From Halobellus litoreus (lineage in GTDB: Archaea; Halobacteriota; Halobacteria; Halobacteriales; Haloferacaceae), in contig NZ_JANHAW010000004.1 of NCBI RefSeq assembly GCF_024464595.1, positions 1 through 64,000 of the forward strand: 64,000 nt of DNA, in the 5' to 3' direction. The position numbers and the translations under genes were made by a program. Positions 16,057 through 24,714 of this stretch are shown piece after piece; positions within the stretch are counted from its first letter, which is position 1; each line of letters starts with the position of its first letter. Under the pieces are notes generated by a model. It saw nothing but the letters and a program-made list of their open reading frames with translations, searched no databases and was not told the DNA's origin.

Positions 16057-16131
16057 GTTAGAGATCGACGATCATAACGACTGGACCGCCAACGAAACCA
16101 CGCGCCTGATCGATGTCGAGTTAGTCACGGC
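16057..16131 (+). pseudogene. Decayed fragment of an HD hydrolase
   Basis: One frame reads LEIDDHNDWTANETTRLID, matching GEIDDHDDWAADEATPLLA of the intact HD protein at 715-1380 (about residues 70-88). Nothing recognisable remains on either side. Confidence 0.5.
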
Positions 16132-16156
16132 TTCTGCGCAGGCACGTCGTTACGTT

Positions 16157-16744
16157 CTAGCTCGACTGGGGTTGCTTCCGATTGGTGTCGGTTAGACTCA
16201 CAACATTTCCCATCCCGCGGCGTTTCCGCTCGATGAGTCCATCGCGCTCAAGCAAATCCAACTTGCGACTGACGGTTGATTGTGAGAGATCCGTTTCCGC
16301 AACGACTTGTTGTTGTTCTAGATAGCCGTCATGCTGGAGGACCAGCTCGTAGATCTGCTGTTCATCGTCCGCAAGGGTTTCGAGATTCGATTCCCAGATG
16401 CGTTTTTGTCGTTCGAGTGGGTCTGGCACAGTTGCTGTCGACGAGTTATCCGGCTCGATAGATGCCGTTTTGTTGTCGTCCGTGTCGGCAGGTGGTTTCG
16501 ACGGTCCGTAGTCCGTGAACCACAGGTAGCCAGTCGTGATTCCACCAACCCAGGCTGCTGTGAGGAGTACCACTACATCACGGAGTGTGTACACGCTCGG
16601 CACGCGATGAATGCTTGATGTACTTCCTTTGATCGTAACCATCACTGGGGTCGGGTTCCAGACCAGAAATATGACCGTCCCGATCGACAGCAGGCAGGTG
16701 ACTGCTGCGAGGAGGGCTGTTCTGGAGAGCGGGCGCCAGGGCAT
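16157..16744 (-). CDS. Membrane-anchored winged-helix regulator
   Basis: About 195 residues from the ATG at 16744 (MPWRPLSRTALLAAVTC). Two hydrophobic helices (about 10-30 and 60-80) enclose a Thr/Ser-rich outside loop. A polar linker and a C-terminal winged helix follow (YLEQQQVVAETDLSQSTV, SRKLDLLERDGLIERKRRG). Haloarchaeal membrane regulators of this type carry the HTH in the cytoplasm. Divergent from the exported repeat protein at 16928, its likely target. Confidence 0.75.
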   Translation of the reverse strand: MPWRPLSRTALLAAVTCLLSIGTVIFLVWNPTPVMVTIKGSTSSIHRVPSVYTLRDVVVLLTAAWVGGITTGYLWFTDYGPSKPPADTDDNKTASIEPDNSSTATVPDPLERQKRIWESNLETLADDEQQIYELVLQHDGYLEQQQVVAETDLSQSTVSRKLDLLERDGLIERKRRGMGNVVSLTDTNRKQPQSS

Positions 16745-16927
16745 ACACAACGTCGCTGTTGGTACCCTCCGGAAAAAGTATATCGTTTCACCGACATTCC
16801 AAGCAATTTCCAATCCTGCAAGGCTTTGGAAAGACTATGGAATCGCCTCCTCTAACCACTCTATATCAGGTCTTTCACTAATAGGACTATGTGAGATCAC
16901 CCCCGATAGTGGTCTCAGAAAGAAGAT

Positions 16928-17659
16928 ATGATACGACAAATGTACAACCGCAAACTAGTGATCTATGGCCTTGTGGCCGTTGCTGTTGCCGGGATGATCG
17001 GCGTCACAGCAGCAACGGTCGCAGAGCCGTCGGATCGAGCAGTTAACCACACCGGAAGTGTCGAAGAGGTGTCGAGCTCGAAGGGGACATCCAACATCAG
17101 TATCACGGCTGCCCACAACCTGCCAAACGAGAGTGCGGTCGACTCGCTGGAAGGCACGCCAGTGTCCGAGATTGTCGACCGGCCGCGTGGGACGACGTTC
17201 GGCGAATTGACTGCCGATGAGATGCAGACGCTCAAAGAACAAACTGTTCTGGGGACCTACTCGGATGAGCAACTCGCAGCAATCCAGGATAGCGCCATCG
17301 GTGCCTGGTCTGCATCCGACACCTCATTCACTGCCCGCGTCACTACAACTCGGGACAACAGTAGCGATGCTGGCGTGAGCGTGCAGGCGCCTGAAAAACT
17401 CCCAGAGGAGAGCGTTGTCAAGGAACTCCCGGGCACTCCAGTCACTGAGATCGTCGATGCACCTAGAGAGACGACATTCGCAAATCTCTCTGCATCTCAA
17501 CAGGACACCCTCAGAACAACGACGGCACTTTCGACCCTCTCCGACGAGCAGTTCGAAAAGATGGTCGAGTCGAACGAGATGCAGATCGGGTCCGTGTCCG
17601 TGTTGAACGATGCAACTGATGACGAAAAGATCTGGTACACTGCACAACGGCGTAATTGA
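16928..17659 (+). CDS. Exported protein with two ~50-residue internal repeats
   Basis: 243 residues. A hydrophobic N-terminal segment (about 11-31) acts as signal or anchor. The mature part has two repeats, beginning LPNESAVDSLEGTPVSEIVD (about residue 65) and LPEESVVKELPGTPVTEIVD (about 158). Each continues with a TTFxxL turn and ends near SDEQL or SDEQF. No known domain. Transcribed away from the membrane regulator at 16744, a regulator-target arrangement. Probably surface-exposed. Confidence 0.65.
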   Translation: MIRQMYNRKLVIYGLVAVAVAGMIGVTAATVAEPSDRAVNHTGSVEEVSSSKGTSNISITAAHNLPNESAVDSLEGTPVSEIVDRPRGTTFGELTADEMQTLKEQTVLGTYSDEQLAAIQDSAIGAWSASDTSFTARVTTTRDNSSDAGVSVQAPEKLPEESVVKELPGTPVTEIVDAPRETTFANLSASQQDTLRTTTALSTLSDEQFEKMVESNEMQIGSVSVLNDATDDEKIWYTAQRRN

Positions 17660-17815
17660 GCGCTCGTTCAGATGGTGATTAACAGCTCGCAGCCGACCAG
17701 TGCTGGCCGGTAGGTTACGTGCTTGCGGCCGCGGGTCACTCGCCTGTGGCCACGATTGTAGCTTGAACCAGAATATAACTGTTAGAGCCAGCCACAGGCA
17801 CCGCACACCTAGAGC

Positions 17816-18247
17816 GTGAACCGCTCTCTCATTTTTTGCTCTATTGAATCGCCAGATAGTGTTGGAATCAACGGGCGCGTACTGTTTGATGTTGTAGACG
17901 AGATGGTGGTGAAACGGAACACAGCGTCCATCGCGGGCTTGACTGGTGACAAAGGATACGACGACCAGACGCTCCAGCTGCTCGCCCGTGACCACGATAT
18001 TCGACCACTCATCAAGCATCGGGAGTTTACACCTCTCCACAAAGCGTGGAATGCCCGACTGGACAGCGATCTCTTCCACAGGCGGAACATGAACGAGACA
18101 GTCAACGCGGCGATCAAACAGAAATTCGGTGCATTCGTCCGGTCACGTCTCTGATGGAAGCAGTTCCGCGAACTCGCTATCAAGTGCATCGTTCATAATT
18201 TGGAGCGAAGCCTGGCTATTTCACACGAGGAGAGTGACCGTCCGTGA
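17816..18247 (+). pseudogene. IS5-type transposase, C-terminal remnant with nonsense codon
   Basis: AGLTGDKGYDDQTLQLLARD (second catalytic Asp) and FHRRNMNETVNAAIKQKFG (Glu) are DDE-transposase motifs of the IS5 group. The N-terminal half is absent. The frame is cut by TGA at 18152-18154 (RSRL-stop-WKQFREL) before a normal tail to 18247. No terminal inverted repeats remain. Confidence 0.75.
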
Positions 18248-18335
18248 GTTCGAGAGGCAGGGACTGCTGAATACAGCATAAAGCAATGGTTTCGTTCTCC
18301 CCGTCAGGACTGAACCCACTGCTCAGAAAAACCGC

Positions 18336-20117
18336 CTACTTGTCACCCGATTCGGTAGTTAGAATTTCGAACCGTGCACCGCCTTTATCACTCTCAGTTA
18401 TGTCGATCTCCCATCCGTGTGCCTTTACGGCCTCGTTCACGATCGCGAGTCCGAATCCAGTCCCGTCTGTTGAGGTCGAGTATCCACTTTCGAATACGTC
18501 CGCGTAGTCTTCCTCGGGTATTCCTGGACCACCATCTTCGACGTAGAAGCCAACATTCTCGTCGAGTTCTCCCACGGCAATCGTCACGTCGTCCCCACCG
18601 TGTTCGACTGCGTTTCGCAACAGATTCTCCAGAAGTTGCTTCAATCTACTGCATTCGGCCTGAATGGTGCAATTAGTGTCAATCCGAAGCGTAGAATCTG
18701 CCCTCTCAACCGTTTCCCAGCACGTCTCGACCATGCGCCCTAAGTGTACGTTGTCCACCTTCTCGATCTGTTTCCCCTGCTGAGCAAGCGTCAGCAACTC
18801 CTCAATGAGTTCTTCCATCCGTTTAGCTGCCCGTCGGCTCCGGTCAAGATGATCGAGATCCTCTGTCTTCTCGATCAAATCCAGCGATCCCTGAATGACA
18901 TTGAGTGGATTCCGCAGGTCGTGACTGACGACGGAGGTGAATTCCTCAAGTCGCTCATTCTGTCGTTCCAATTTTCGTTCGCGCTGCTCCCGCCGTGTCA
19001 TATCCGCAACTGCCCAAACTGTGCCACCACCATACTCGTCAGCAAGCCCAGTGACTCGTGATTCGGCGGGGAATGACTCGTTAGTTTCCGAGGTGATTTG
19101 CCATTCAAGTGGTCGCGCTTCACCGGCCAAAACTTGTTCGTGGGTGGATTCAACCTTCCTTTGAGTGTCCTCGTGCACGATTTTCGTCACAGAGTAGCCG
19201 AGTAACTCCTCCCGGTCTTACCCGGTCAACTCCTCTAATCGGTGGTTTACCAGGTCAAACTCACCGGCTTCGTTCAAGACGAAAACCCCCGCAGCCACAG
19301 TATCGATGACTTGGCGATACCGTTCTAGCTCTTGTTGTCGTTCTCGTTGATCGGTAATGTCTCGAATCGCTCCGATGATTCTGTGGGGGTTGTCATCTTC
19401 GTCGTACAATATGTATCCATTATTTTCAACGAGGATGTATGACCCATCAGCGCTCCGAAGACAATATTCCTTCGAGAACGTGGTCTGGCCTGCGGATATC
19501 CATTCATCAAAATCCGTCCTGATTCGATTCCGATCGTCAGGATGGACGTGATCGTCCCACCACTCAAGTGAGAGATTTACGTCGTCGACATCATAACCAG
19601 TCACCTCAGAAAACCCTTCCGAGACCTCAAGTTCCCCCGTTGTCGGACTGTATTCCCAAACGACATCAGAGACAGCCTGCAAGGCGTGTTTGTTCCGTCT
19701 TCTATGTCTCTCAAGAAACCGCTTGGTTCGAAACTGTTCTGCATAGTTGCGGATTCGATTGGCGAGCAACTCGAACTGATTCGATCCCTTGTGTTTCGAC
19801 AAATAGTCCGTCACGCCGGCTGAGATCGCTCGGCTGGCAATTTCTTCACTTCCCTTGCCGGTAAACAGAATAAACGGAAAGTCGGGCTTGATATCTCTAA
19901 CCTGGTCCAAAAGTTCGAGACCAGTCATTTCGGGCATGTCGTAGTCAGACACAAAACAGTCGATTCTTCGATCGCCACTAAGGCATTCCAAACAAGCTTG
20001 GATGGAAGTTTCGCTTTCCACAGTTATCGATGGATACTGTTCAAGCTTCGTGGCTGCTAAATCGAGAAATGCTCGGTCGTCGTCTACGTGAATCACACGA
20101 TAATTACTCATCTTCAC
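18336..20117 (-). pseudogene. Response regulator-PAS-PAS-histidine kinase, interrupted by one in-frame stop
   Basis: Reading leftwards: receiver domain (VIHVDDDRAF, phospho-Asp in CFVSDYDMPEMTG, Lys in YLSKHKG), PAS about residues 130-250, a second PAS from about 265, then HisKA (SVVSHDLRNPLNVIQGS) and ATPase (LLENLLRNAVEHGG, VEDGGPGIPEED, GTGFGLAIV). A TAA at 19218-19220 falls in the second PAS, where related proteins read ELTGYDREELLG; here it is ELTG-stop-DREELLG, a single-base change from Tyr. Everything else is intact, so either it is freshly dead, or two half-proteins are made, or the stop is a read error. Starts possible at 20117 or 20111. Confidence 0.8.
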
Positions 20118-20137
20118 TCACTGTTCAGATTGTCCGC

Positions 20138-20707
20138 TTAGTCCAGCGAGGTATCCCAATTTTCTCCTTCTGTATTCTGGAATGAATCGATTCGCTGTTG
20201 TATTTCACTGAGACTCGACGACGCTCCCTGACTTACTCCAATAGCTTCGCTGATGCTTTTGTTGACGTGCTCGAGAGTCTCGACCGATTGATCGAGATCA
20301 GACTCGATGGTCGCGACGAACGCTTCGATTTCCTCTGTTTGATCGTGTGTCTTCTGTGCGAGCTGTTTGACTTCGTCGGCCACGACTGCGAACCCGTCGC
20401 CCTCGCCGCCGGCTCGCGCGGCTTCGATCGAAGCGTTCAGAGCCAGAACGTCCGTCTTGTCGGCAACGTCGTCGATGAGGTCAACTATGTCGTAGATTCG
20501 GTCAAGTGTCTCGTTGAGTTCCGCTATGCTCTGCCTCGCCTCGCTCGCCCTCACCGCAATCTCCTCCAGGTTTTCTTCAGTCGAAGAAGCCTTTTGATGC
20601 CCGCGCTCAGCGATCGTGTCTATGTCTTCGATAACACTAGATATCTCGTGAACCAACTCTGTTGGCGGTCTGTTCCCCCCTTCATTCTCAGGTTTTTGAC
20701 TAGACAT
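20138..20707 (-). CDS. Stand-alone methyl-accepting signalling domain
   Basis: 189 residues from the ATG at 20707, placed 28 bases after a TATA box. It consists only of the chemoreceptor cytoplasmic hairpin: [20 protein letters not shown] at the tip, long heptad helices on both sides, no membrane helix or HAMP. The usual Asn in [12 protein letters not shown] is Asp here ([12 protein letters not shown]). It lies 20 bases upstream of the receiver-PAS-kinase gene, so the two are one operon and may form a signalling unit outside classical taxis. Confidence 0.82.
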   Translation of the reverse strand: MSSQKPENEGGNRPPTELVHEISSVIEDIDTIAERGHQKASSTEENLEEIAVRASEARQSIAELNETLDRIYDIVDLIDDVADKTDVLALNASIEAARAGGEGDGFAVVADEVKQLAQKTHDQTEEIEAFVATIESDLDQSVETLEHVNKSISEAIGVSQGASSSLSEIQQRIDSFQNTEGENWDTSLD

Positions 20708-20729
20708 AATTGATACCCAATTGTCAAAG

Positions 20730-20745
20730 TGTAACATAATAACCC
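20730..20745 (-). promoter_or_regulatory. TATA box of the signalling operon
   Basis: On the minus strand GGTTATTATGTTAC lies about 25-35 bases before the ATG at 20707. Confidence 0.45.
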
Positions 20746-20928
20746 TTTCTCAAAAGGACAACATTTTTACATATGACTAATAGTAATTTATACGTGACAG
20801 GTTTGCCACCAGTACTGACCGACTCAAACGATCCCAAATCTCATTGTGCAAGGTGCTGACTATGCGCGTTGTATTCAGCAGGACTGCTGAAACCTATTAC
20901 CGATTGAGAGTTTCAACAAGGCCGATTG

Positions 20929-20960
20929 ACATCCTCCTCCGCCTGAAGGCGGAGGAATCC
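20929..20960 (-). other. IS200/IS605-type right-end hairpin
   Basis: CCTCCGCCTGAAGGCGGAGG is a perfect eight-base stem with a four-base loop, preceded by GACATCCT. It lies 18 bases beyond the decayed tnpB stop, where the element's right end should be. Confidence 0.65.
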
Positions 20961-20977
20961 CGACCGCAGTTGGGATA

Positions 20978-21577
20978 TTATGGTTTGCAGTCTACCACTT
21001 GTTCCTGCGGTTGGAATCCACTGGACAAGTCATAAAGGTAGACTCCGGGCTGTGCCAACCAGCCGGTACTCCTATCCCTACTCAAATCGGGTGCGGACTC
21101 GGAGTTACTTTGGTTCACGTCGAGACGGATGTTCTCCGCCCCGTTCATGTCAGCGTTGAACGCCGCATCGTACGTCTCACAAACGTAGAGGCCACGTTCG
21201 ACACGCTGACTATCGTCTTCTCTACCGCATACGCAACGCGTCTTACTCGTGTTGCGCTCAGACACTTCTACGACTTCGATGCCCTCAACTTTCGCCTTGT
21301 ATTCGAGGGTGTTCGAGAACCGGTCGAACGCCCGGCCGTGCAGGTCAAGGTTGCCGTGTTTGCCCCAGCTCTTCGACTCGCCGTTGTCGTCTTCGCGGAC
21401 ACCAGCGAGTTTCCCAACGTTGATGCGGCCAACTTCCTGCTCAACACACCGTTCTACGATGTGCTTCGCTAAGGAGTGGAAGAAGTGGGTGCGGCGTTCA
21501 GCATAGATCTTCTGTACTGAGCGATTCCTAGTCTCTGCTTCCACGGACTCACAGCGAATCATCAAGGACGATGGCAC
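20978..21577 (-). pseudogene. tnpB: TnpB, N-terminally truncated remnant
   Basis: Only the C-terminal 199 residues remain: HFFHSLAKHIVERCVEQEVG before the second acidic motif, a decayed zinc ribbon (CVCGREDDSQRVERGLYVCE then TY where the fourth Cys should be), and AFNADMNGAENIRL with the last catalytic Asp. The first RuvC motif is missing, so it cannot be active. The right-end hairpin at 20.93 kb is still in place. Confidence 0.8.
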
Positions 21578-21753
21578 TTGCGTATCGATGTTTCGAGTGA
21601 CCAGGTTGAAGCATCAGCCAAGGTATTAGGTGACGAACACGGCATCAAGACCACTAACCAACAGGCGCCTTCTTTCGAGTCCATTGTTGGTTAGTCAGAT
21701 GAGAAATATGTGTGAGCGAAAATTAAGATGAATACAGTCCGTAGCAGTAAGCA

Positions 21754-21888
21754 ATGAACAAGACGACGTCGCCGAATATCGATCTCACCGGCGAATGGGA
21801 GGGCAAAACGGAGAGCCAGACGGTGAAAGACCAGATATACGAGGTCGCCACGATTTCAGCGGTCGCTATCGCGATGAATTCCGAGTGA
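21754..21888 (+). CDS. 44-residue protein resembling the start of a DUF7342-like regulator
   Basis: MNKTTSPNIDLTGEWEGKTE then SQTVKDQIYEVATISAVAIA ends at TGA 21886. The composition is that of a real haloarchaeal protein. The opening reminds me of the N-terminal arm of HTH proteins like that at 24150, so this may be a truncated copy. It lies downstream of orc1, facing it. Confidence 0.35.
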   Translation: MNKTTSPNIDLTGEWEGKTESQTVKDQIYEVATISAVAIAMNSE

Positions 21889-21992
21889 AGTTGGCCCGTC
21901 CGTAATCAGAAGAGCAATGAAGAGATCGGCGTCGAGCGACGCACTCCAGTGTTACAAGTGAAGGTCAGAGAAGAATCCTACCAGCGAACTCA

Positions 21993-23189
21993 TCAGGCCG
22001 ACTTACACGCCTCGACGACGACCTCTGGTTCGTCGACGAGCTGGTTCACTGTGTGGGCGCCTTTTCCCTTCCCACGACCTTTACGCTCTTGCTCGATGAG
22101 GGAGAGAAACGCCAGTTCGGAGAGTAAATCGCGGACGCGCCGCATCTTCAGTGGATCGACCCCGTTCCGTTCACAGACGAGTTCGTACATCGAATAGACA
22201 TCTTTCGTGGGGATCGCAGAATTGTCATCATGGGCCTCCTGGACCTGCAATGACAGCGCTTGCAACAGATATTTTGAATGCTCTGGCTGCTTGGCGATAA
22301 GTTCGGAGAGCCGCGCCTGCTCTTCGCGGTCGTGTGCCTCGTCGACGTACTCAACACGCACCGTATCATCGCCGTGTTCGTCCGCGATCTCGCCTGCGTA
22401 GCGAAGGATATCGATCGCCTTGCGTGCGTCCCCGTGTTCTTTGGCAGCGAGGGCAGCGACCTTGGGAATGAGGTCCTCGTCAAGGATACCTTCACGGAAC
22501 GCGTCAGCACGGGACCGGAGAATCTCACGGAGTTGGTTCGCGTCGTACGGTGGAAACACGAAGTCCCGCTCAGATAGACTCGATTTGACGCGCTCGTTCA
22601 ACGAGTCCTTGTATCGAATCTTGTTACTGATGCCAATGACACCGAGGGTACTCTCGGTGACCTTCCCGGCTTCAGCGGCCCGCGACAGTTGCATTAACAC
22701 GTTATCGTCCTCGAGTTTGTCGATCTCATCGAGAATGACGAGCCCCACATCGAGTCGCGCATCGAGAATATCCCAGAGACGGCGGTAGTAATCGGAGGTA
22801 CTCACACCAGTGTGCGGGACGGTGATATCGGTCTGGACGGGGTCGTTGAGTGCTTGGGCGATCGTGCGGACGGTCTGTGTCTCAGTCGATTCCTGAAAAC
22901 AATCGACGTATGCGACCCCGACCTTGATCCCGTTGTCGGCGGCTGCCTGCGTGAGATCGCGAGTGATGTACTTTGAGCAGAGGCTCTTTCCGGTCCCTGT
23001 CTTCCCGTAGATTAAGACGTTGTTTGGGGTGCCTCCACGCTGGGCATCTTTGATCGCGTTCGCAAGCTTCTGGAGTTCCTGATCGCGCCCGATAATCCGG
23101 TCACCCTCCGGAAGGTGACTCACCCGAAGGAGTTCCTTGTCAGCGAAAATCGGGTCCGGATCACCGAAAAATGACTCGGACTCACTCAT
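21993..23189 (-). CDS. orc: Orc1/Cdc6 replication initiator
   Basis: 398 residues. AAA+ ATPase with Walker A VLIYGKTGTGKS (about 58-69), Walker B GLVILDEIDKLED (about 150), sensor 1 LGVIGISNKIRY (about 180), sensor 2 HGDARKAIDILRYAGE (about 250), and a C-terminal winged helix (PTKDVYSMYELVCERNGVD onward). Archaeal Orc1/Cdc6 binds origin recognition boxes beside its own gene, and the 660 bp upstream hold five such boxes. A TATA-like GAAATAGAA lies about 16-25 bases before the start. It therefore defines a replicon or plasmid-derived origin. Confidence 0.93.
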   Translation of the reverse strand: MSESESFFGDPDPIFADKELLRVSHLPEGDRIIGRDQELQKLANAIKDAQRGGTPNNVLIYGKTGTGKSLCSKYITRDLTQAAADNGIKVGVAYVDCFQESTETQTVRTIAQALNDPVQTDITVPHTGVSTSDYYRRLWDILDARLDVGLVILDEIDKLEDDNVLMQLSRAAEAGKVTESTLGVIGISNKIRYKDSLNERVKSSLSERDFVFPPYDANQLREILRSRADAFREGILDEDLIPKVAALAAKEHGDARKAIDILRYAGEIADEHGDDTVRVEYVDEAHDREEQARLSELIAKQPEHSKYLLQALSLQVQEAHDDNSAIPTKDVYSMYELVCERNGVDPLKMRRVRDLLSELAFLSLIEQERKGRGKGKGAHTVNQLVDEPEVVVEACKSA

Positions 23190-23227
23190 ATCAGCACCCT
23201 CACAACCCTTCTATTTCAATTTTGTCT

Positions 23228-23397
23228 ACCGGAGTGCCGCTGTAAGCAGCAGCAGTAATTCGGGTTCGATGTATGTGAATCGAAGATACTCCCGTGAGCG
23301 ACCGTTAACCATAGGATCTCTGAATCTACGACCCCGGAATGCCGCTGTAAAGGAAAGGTAGCCCCGCCACTCCCACACCCCGCGTTGCCGCTGTAAT
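23228..23397 (+). repeat. Origin boxes 1-3, forward
   Basis: ACCGGAGTGCCGCTGTAAG (23228), ACCCCGGAATGCCGCTGTAA (23331) and ACCCCGCGTTGCCGCTGTAA (from 23377). They read towards the origin centre. Box 1 is the most diverged on its 5' side. Confidence 0.75.
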
Positions 23398-23675
23398 GGT
23401 GCAATAGGCAAGGGTTCCAATCGAAAACGAGGGAACTACTGTTGTATCGCGGTCCCCAACCGGACTAAACGGAGAAAACCTCACAGGAGAAAGTCGATAT
23501 ACAGACCTCAATCTCGGGTCTTCGCCAAACACGTTGTCGTCTTGGTACGCCAAATTGCGGTGCGGTACCAGACCGTACAATACAATATAAAACTATGGGA
23601 AAGAAGCTGCCGCGTGGTAGAGGAAGATATCGGCCAAAACGTGTTTGGAGATTCTATACACCACATTAACAGCAG

Positions 23676-23847
23676 TTTACAGCGGCAACGAGGGGTGTGT
23701 CTGTGGGTCTGTCTGAGTTGGCCGATCACCGATGTGTGTCTTCACGTCAGCTGACTTCACCAGACCCCGATCCGAACGGCTCTCTGGTGGGATAATGGAC
23801 AGCCGGCACTTCTCCGGCGATTATTTACAGCGGCAACGAGGGGTGTG
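23676..23847 (-). repeat. Origin boxes 4-5, reverse
   Basis: TTTACAGCGGCAACGAGGGG at 23676 and again at 23824, each followed by TGTG, 24 identical bases in all. As the inverse they read CACACCCCTCGTTGCCGCTG. Box 5 lies inside the 3' end of the frame at 23757. Confidence 0.8.
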
Positions 23848-24146
23848 TCCGTTCGATCGGCAGTTGTGAACTCATCTCTCAGCCATCCACAATTGAAGCC
23901 GGTGTTCGGGTCGGCATAGTGGATCCGGTAGTACTGGTCCTCTGCCGTGAAACGCCATTCAACGTCAAGTGTCGGCGGTGTTGGCCCGGTTGGTGGTGAC
24001 ACAAGCGCTGGCGCAATCCGCGCCTGGAGGTATTTCTTGACGATGCTGTCCGGTTCATACGTGACGTTCTCGACAACTGGGTAGCGCTGAAGGACATCCT
24101 TGAGCCCTTCGTAGACGGAGCTATCGATGGTACCAGAAAGCCCCAT
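23757..24146 (-). CDS. Partner of DUF7342-like regulator, C-terminus replaced by origin sequence
   Basis: 129 residues. LDVEWRFTAEDQYYRIHYAD then PNTGFNCGWLRDEF is the core of a small haloarchaeal family that follows DUF7342-like regulators. In relatives I recall, the chain continues well past this core. Here, after GWLRDEF, the frame enters origin box 5 (VAAVNNRRRSAGC) and ends in unrelated sequence. It is probably truncated, perhaps non-functional. Starts three bases after the regulator's stop. Confidence 0.55.
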   Translation of the reverse strand: MGLSGTIDSSVYEGLKDVLQRYPVVENVTYEPDSIVKKYLQARIAPALVSPPTGPTPPTLDVEWRFTAEDQYYRIHYADPNTGFNCGWLRDEFTTADRTDTPLVAAVNNRRRSAGCPLSHQRAVRIGVW

Positions 24147-24149
24147 TCG

Positions 24150-24665
24150 TTAGACGGAGATCGTATCGCGCTTGGCCGCCCAGTCGTACTCGTTGAGCGC
24201 GGCACGAACGATCGGTAGCCGGTCGTTGAGATGCTCCCACTCGGATGCGGCCTCACGGCGGGTCTCGATTTCATCGGAATCATCGAGGTCGGCGATGCTT
24301 GCCCGGAGTTCGCCTGGCGTCTCGACGTCGTAGGAGGCCTTCCAGTCGGTAATCTTCGATCGAATCGACTCGGCTGCGGTAGTGAGTTCTTCCCGATCGT
24401 GCTCCCGTTGAAGCGCGGCGACCTCACGATACGTCGCCATCAGTTGATCGACACAGTAGAGCGTCTGCTCTCCTTGCTCGATCTTCTGCAGTACGTTGTC
24501 TTCGACGAGCTGCTCCAGGTACTTCTGGGCAGTTTTCACCGAGACTCCGGTCTCGTCAGCCACCCAGGATGCCGTCCGAGGCGTCCGCAACGTCCGTGCG
24601 GCTGCTCGGACCCGCTCCCCACGTGTTAGGGAGGCCTGTTCAGTTCCGTTCGACTCATTGGCCAT
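24150..24665 (-). CDS. DUF7342-like winged-helix protein
   Basis: 171 residues from the ATG at 24665. TASWVADETGVSVKTAQKYL then EQLVEDNVLQKIEQGEQTLY is a winged helix. A long charged helical region (ELTTAAESIRSKITDW) and a C-terminal helix follow. Such proteins are paired with the small family downstream, here at 24146. A symmetric TATA/operator precedes the gene, suggesting autoregulation. Confidence 0.75.
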   Translation of the reverse strand: MANESNGTEQASLTRGERVRAAARTLRTPRTASWVADETGVSVKTAQKYLEQLVEDNVLQKIEQGEQTLYCVDQLMATYREVAALQREHDREELTTAAESIRSKITDWKASYDVETPGELRASIADLDDSDEIETRREAASEWEHLNDRLPIVRAALNEYDWAAKRDTISV

Positions 24666-24690
24666 ACACATCTCTACGAACTACTAGAAT

Positions 24691-24714
24691 ATATATCCAA
24701 GAAACTGGATATAT
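24691..24714. promoter_or_regulatory. Symmetric TATA/operator before the DUF7342-like gene
   Basis: ATATATCCA-AGAAAC-TGGATATAT, nine-base perfect arms. The near arm starts 26 bases upstream of the ATG, so it doubles as the TATA box; a repressor bound here would block transcription. Confidence 0.6.

Larger units (their letters stand above)
23190..23850. other. Candidate replication origin
   Basis: Five copies of an origin-recognition-box-like motif sharing the core TGCCGCTGTAA. Three point right (from 23228, 23331 and 23375) and two point left (from 23676 and 23824), facing each other around a 280-base centre. The centre includes the AT-rich GTACAATACAATATAAAACT near 23574-23594, a possible unwinding element. 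The placement directly upstream of orc1 is the standard haloarchaeal origin design. Confidence 0.8.

Noticed and set aside
21572-21694. 41-codon plus-strand tail, WHLRIDVSSDQVEASAKVLG
   Set aside because: Reads like real coding sequence but has no start and no recognisable family; probably the end of a gene destroyed by the adjacent TnpB element. Too little to annotate.
23190-23850. CRISPR array
   Set aside because: The repeated units near orc1 are unequally spaced, occur in both orientations and have no uniform spacers, fitting origin boxes instead. No CRISPR array was seen anywhere in the window.
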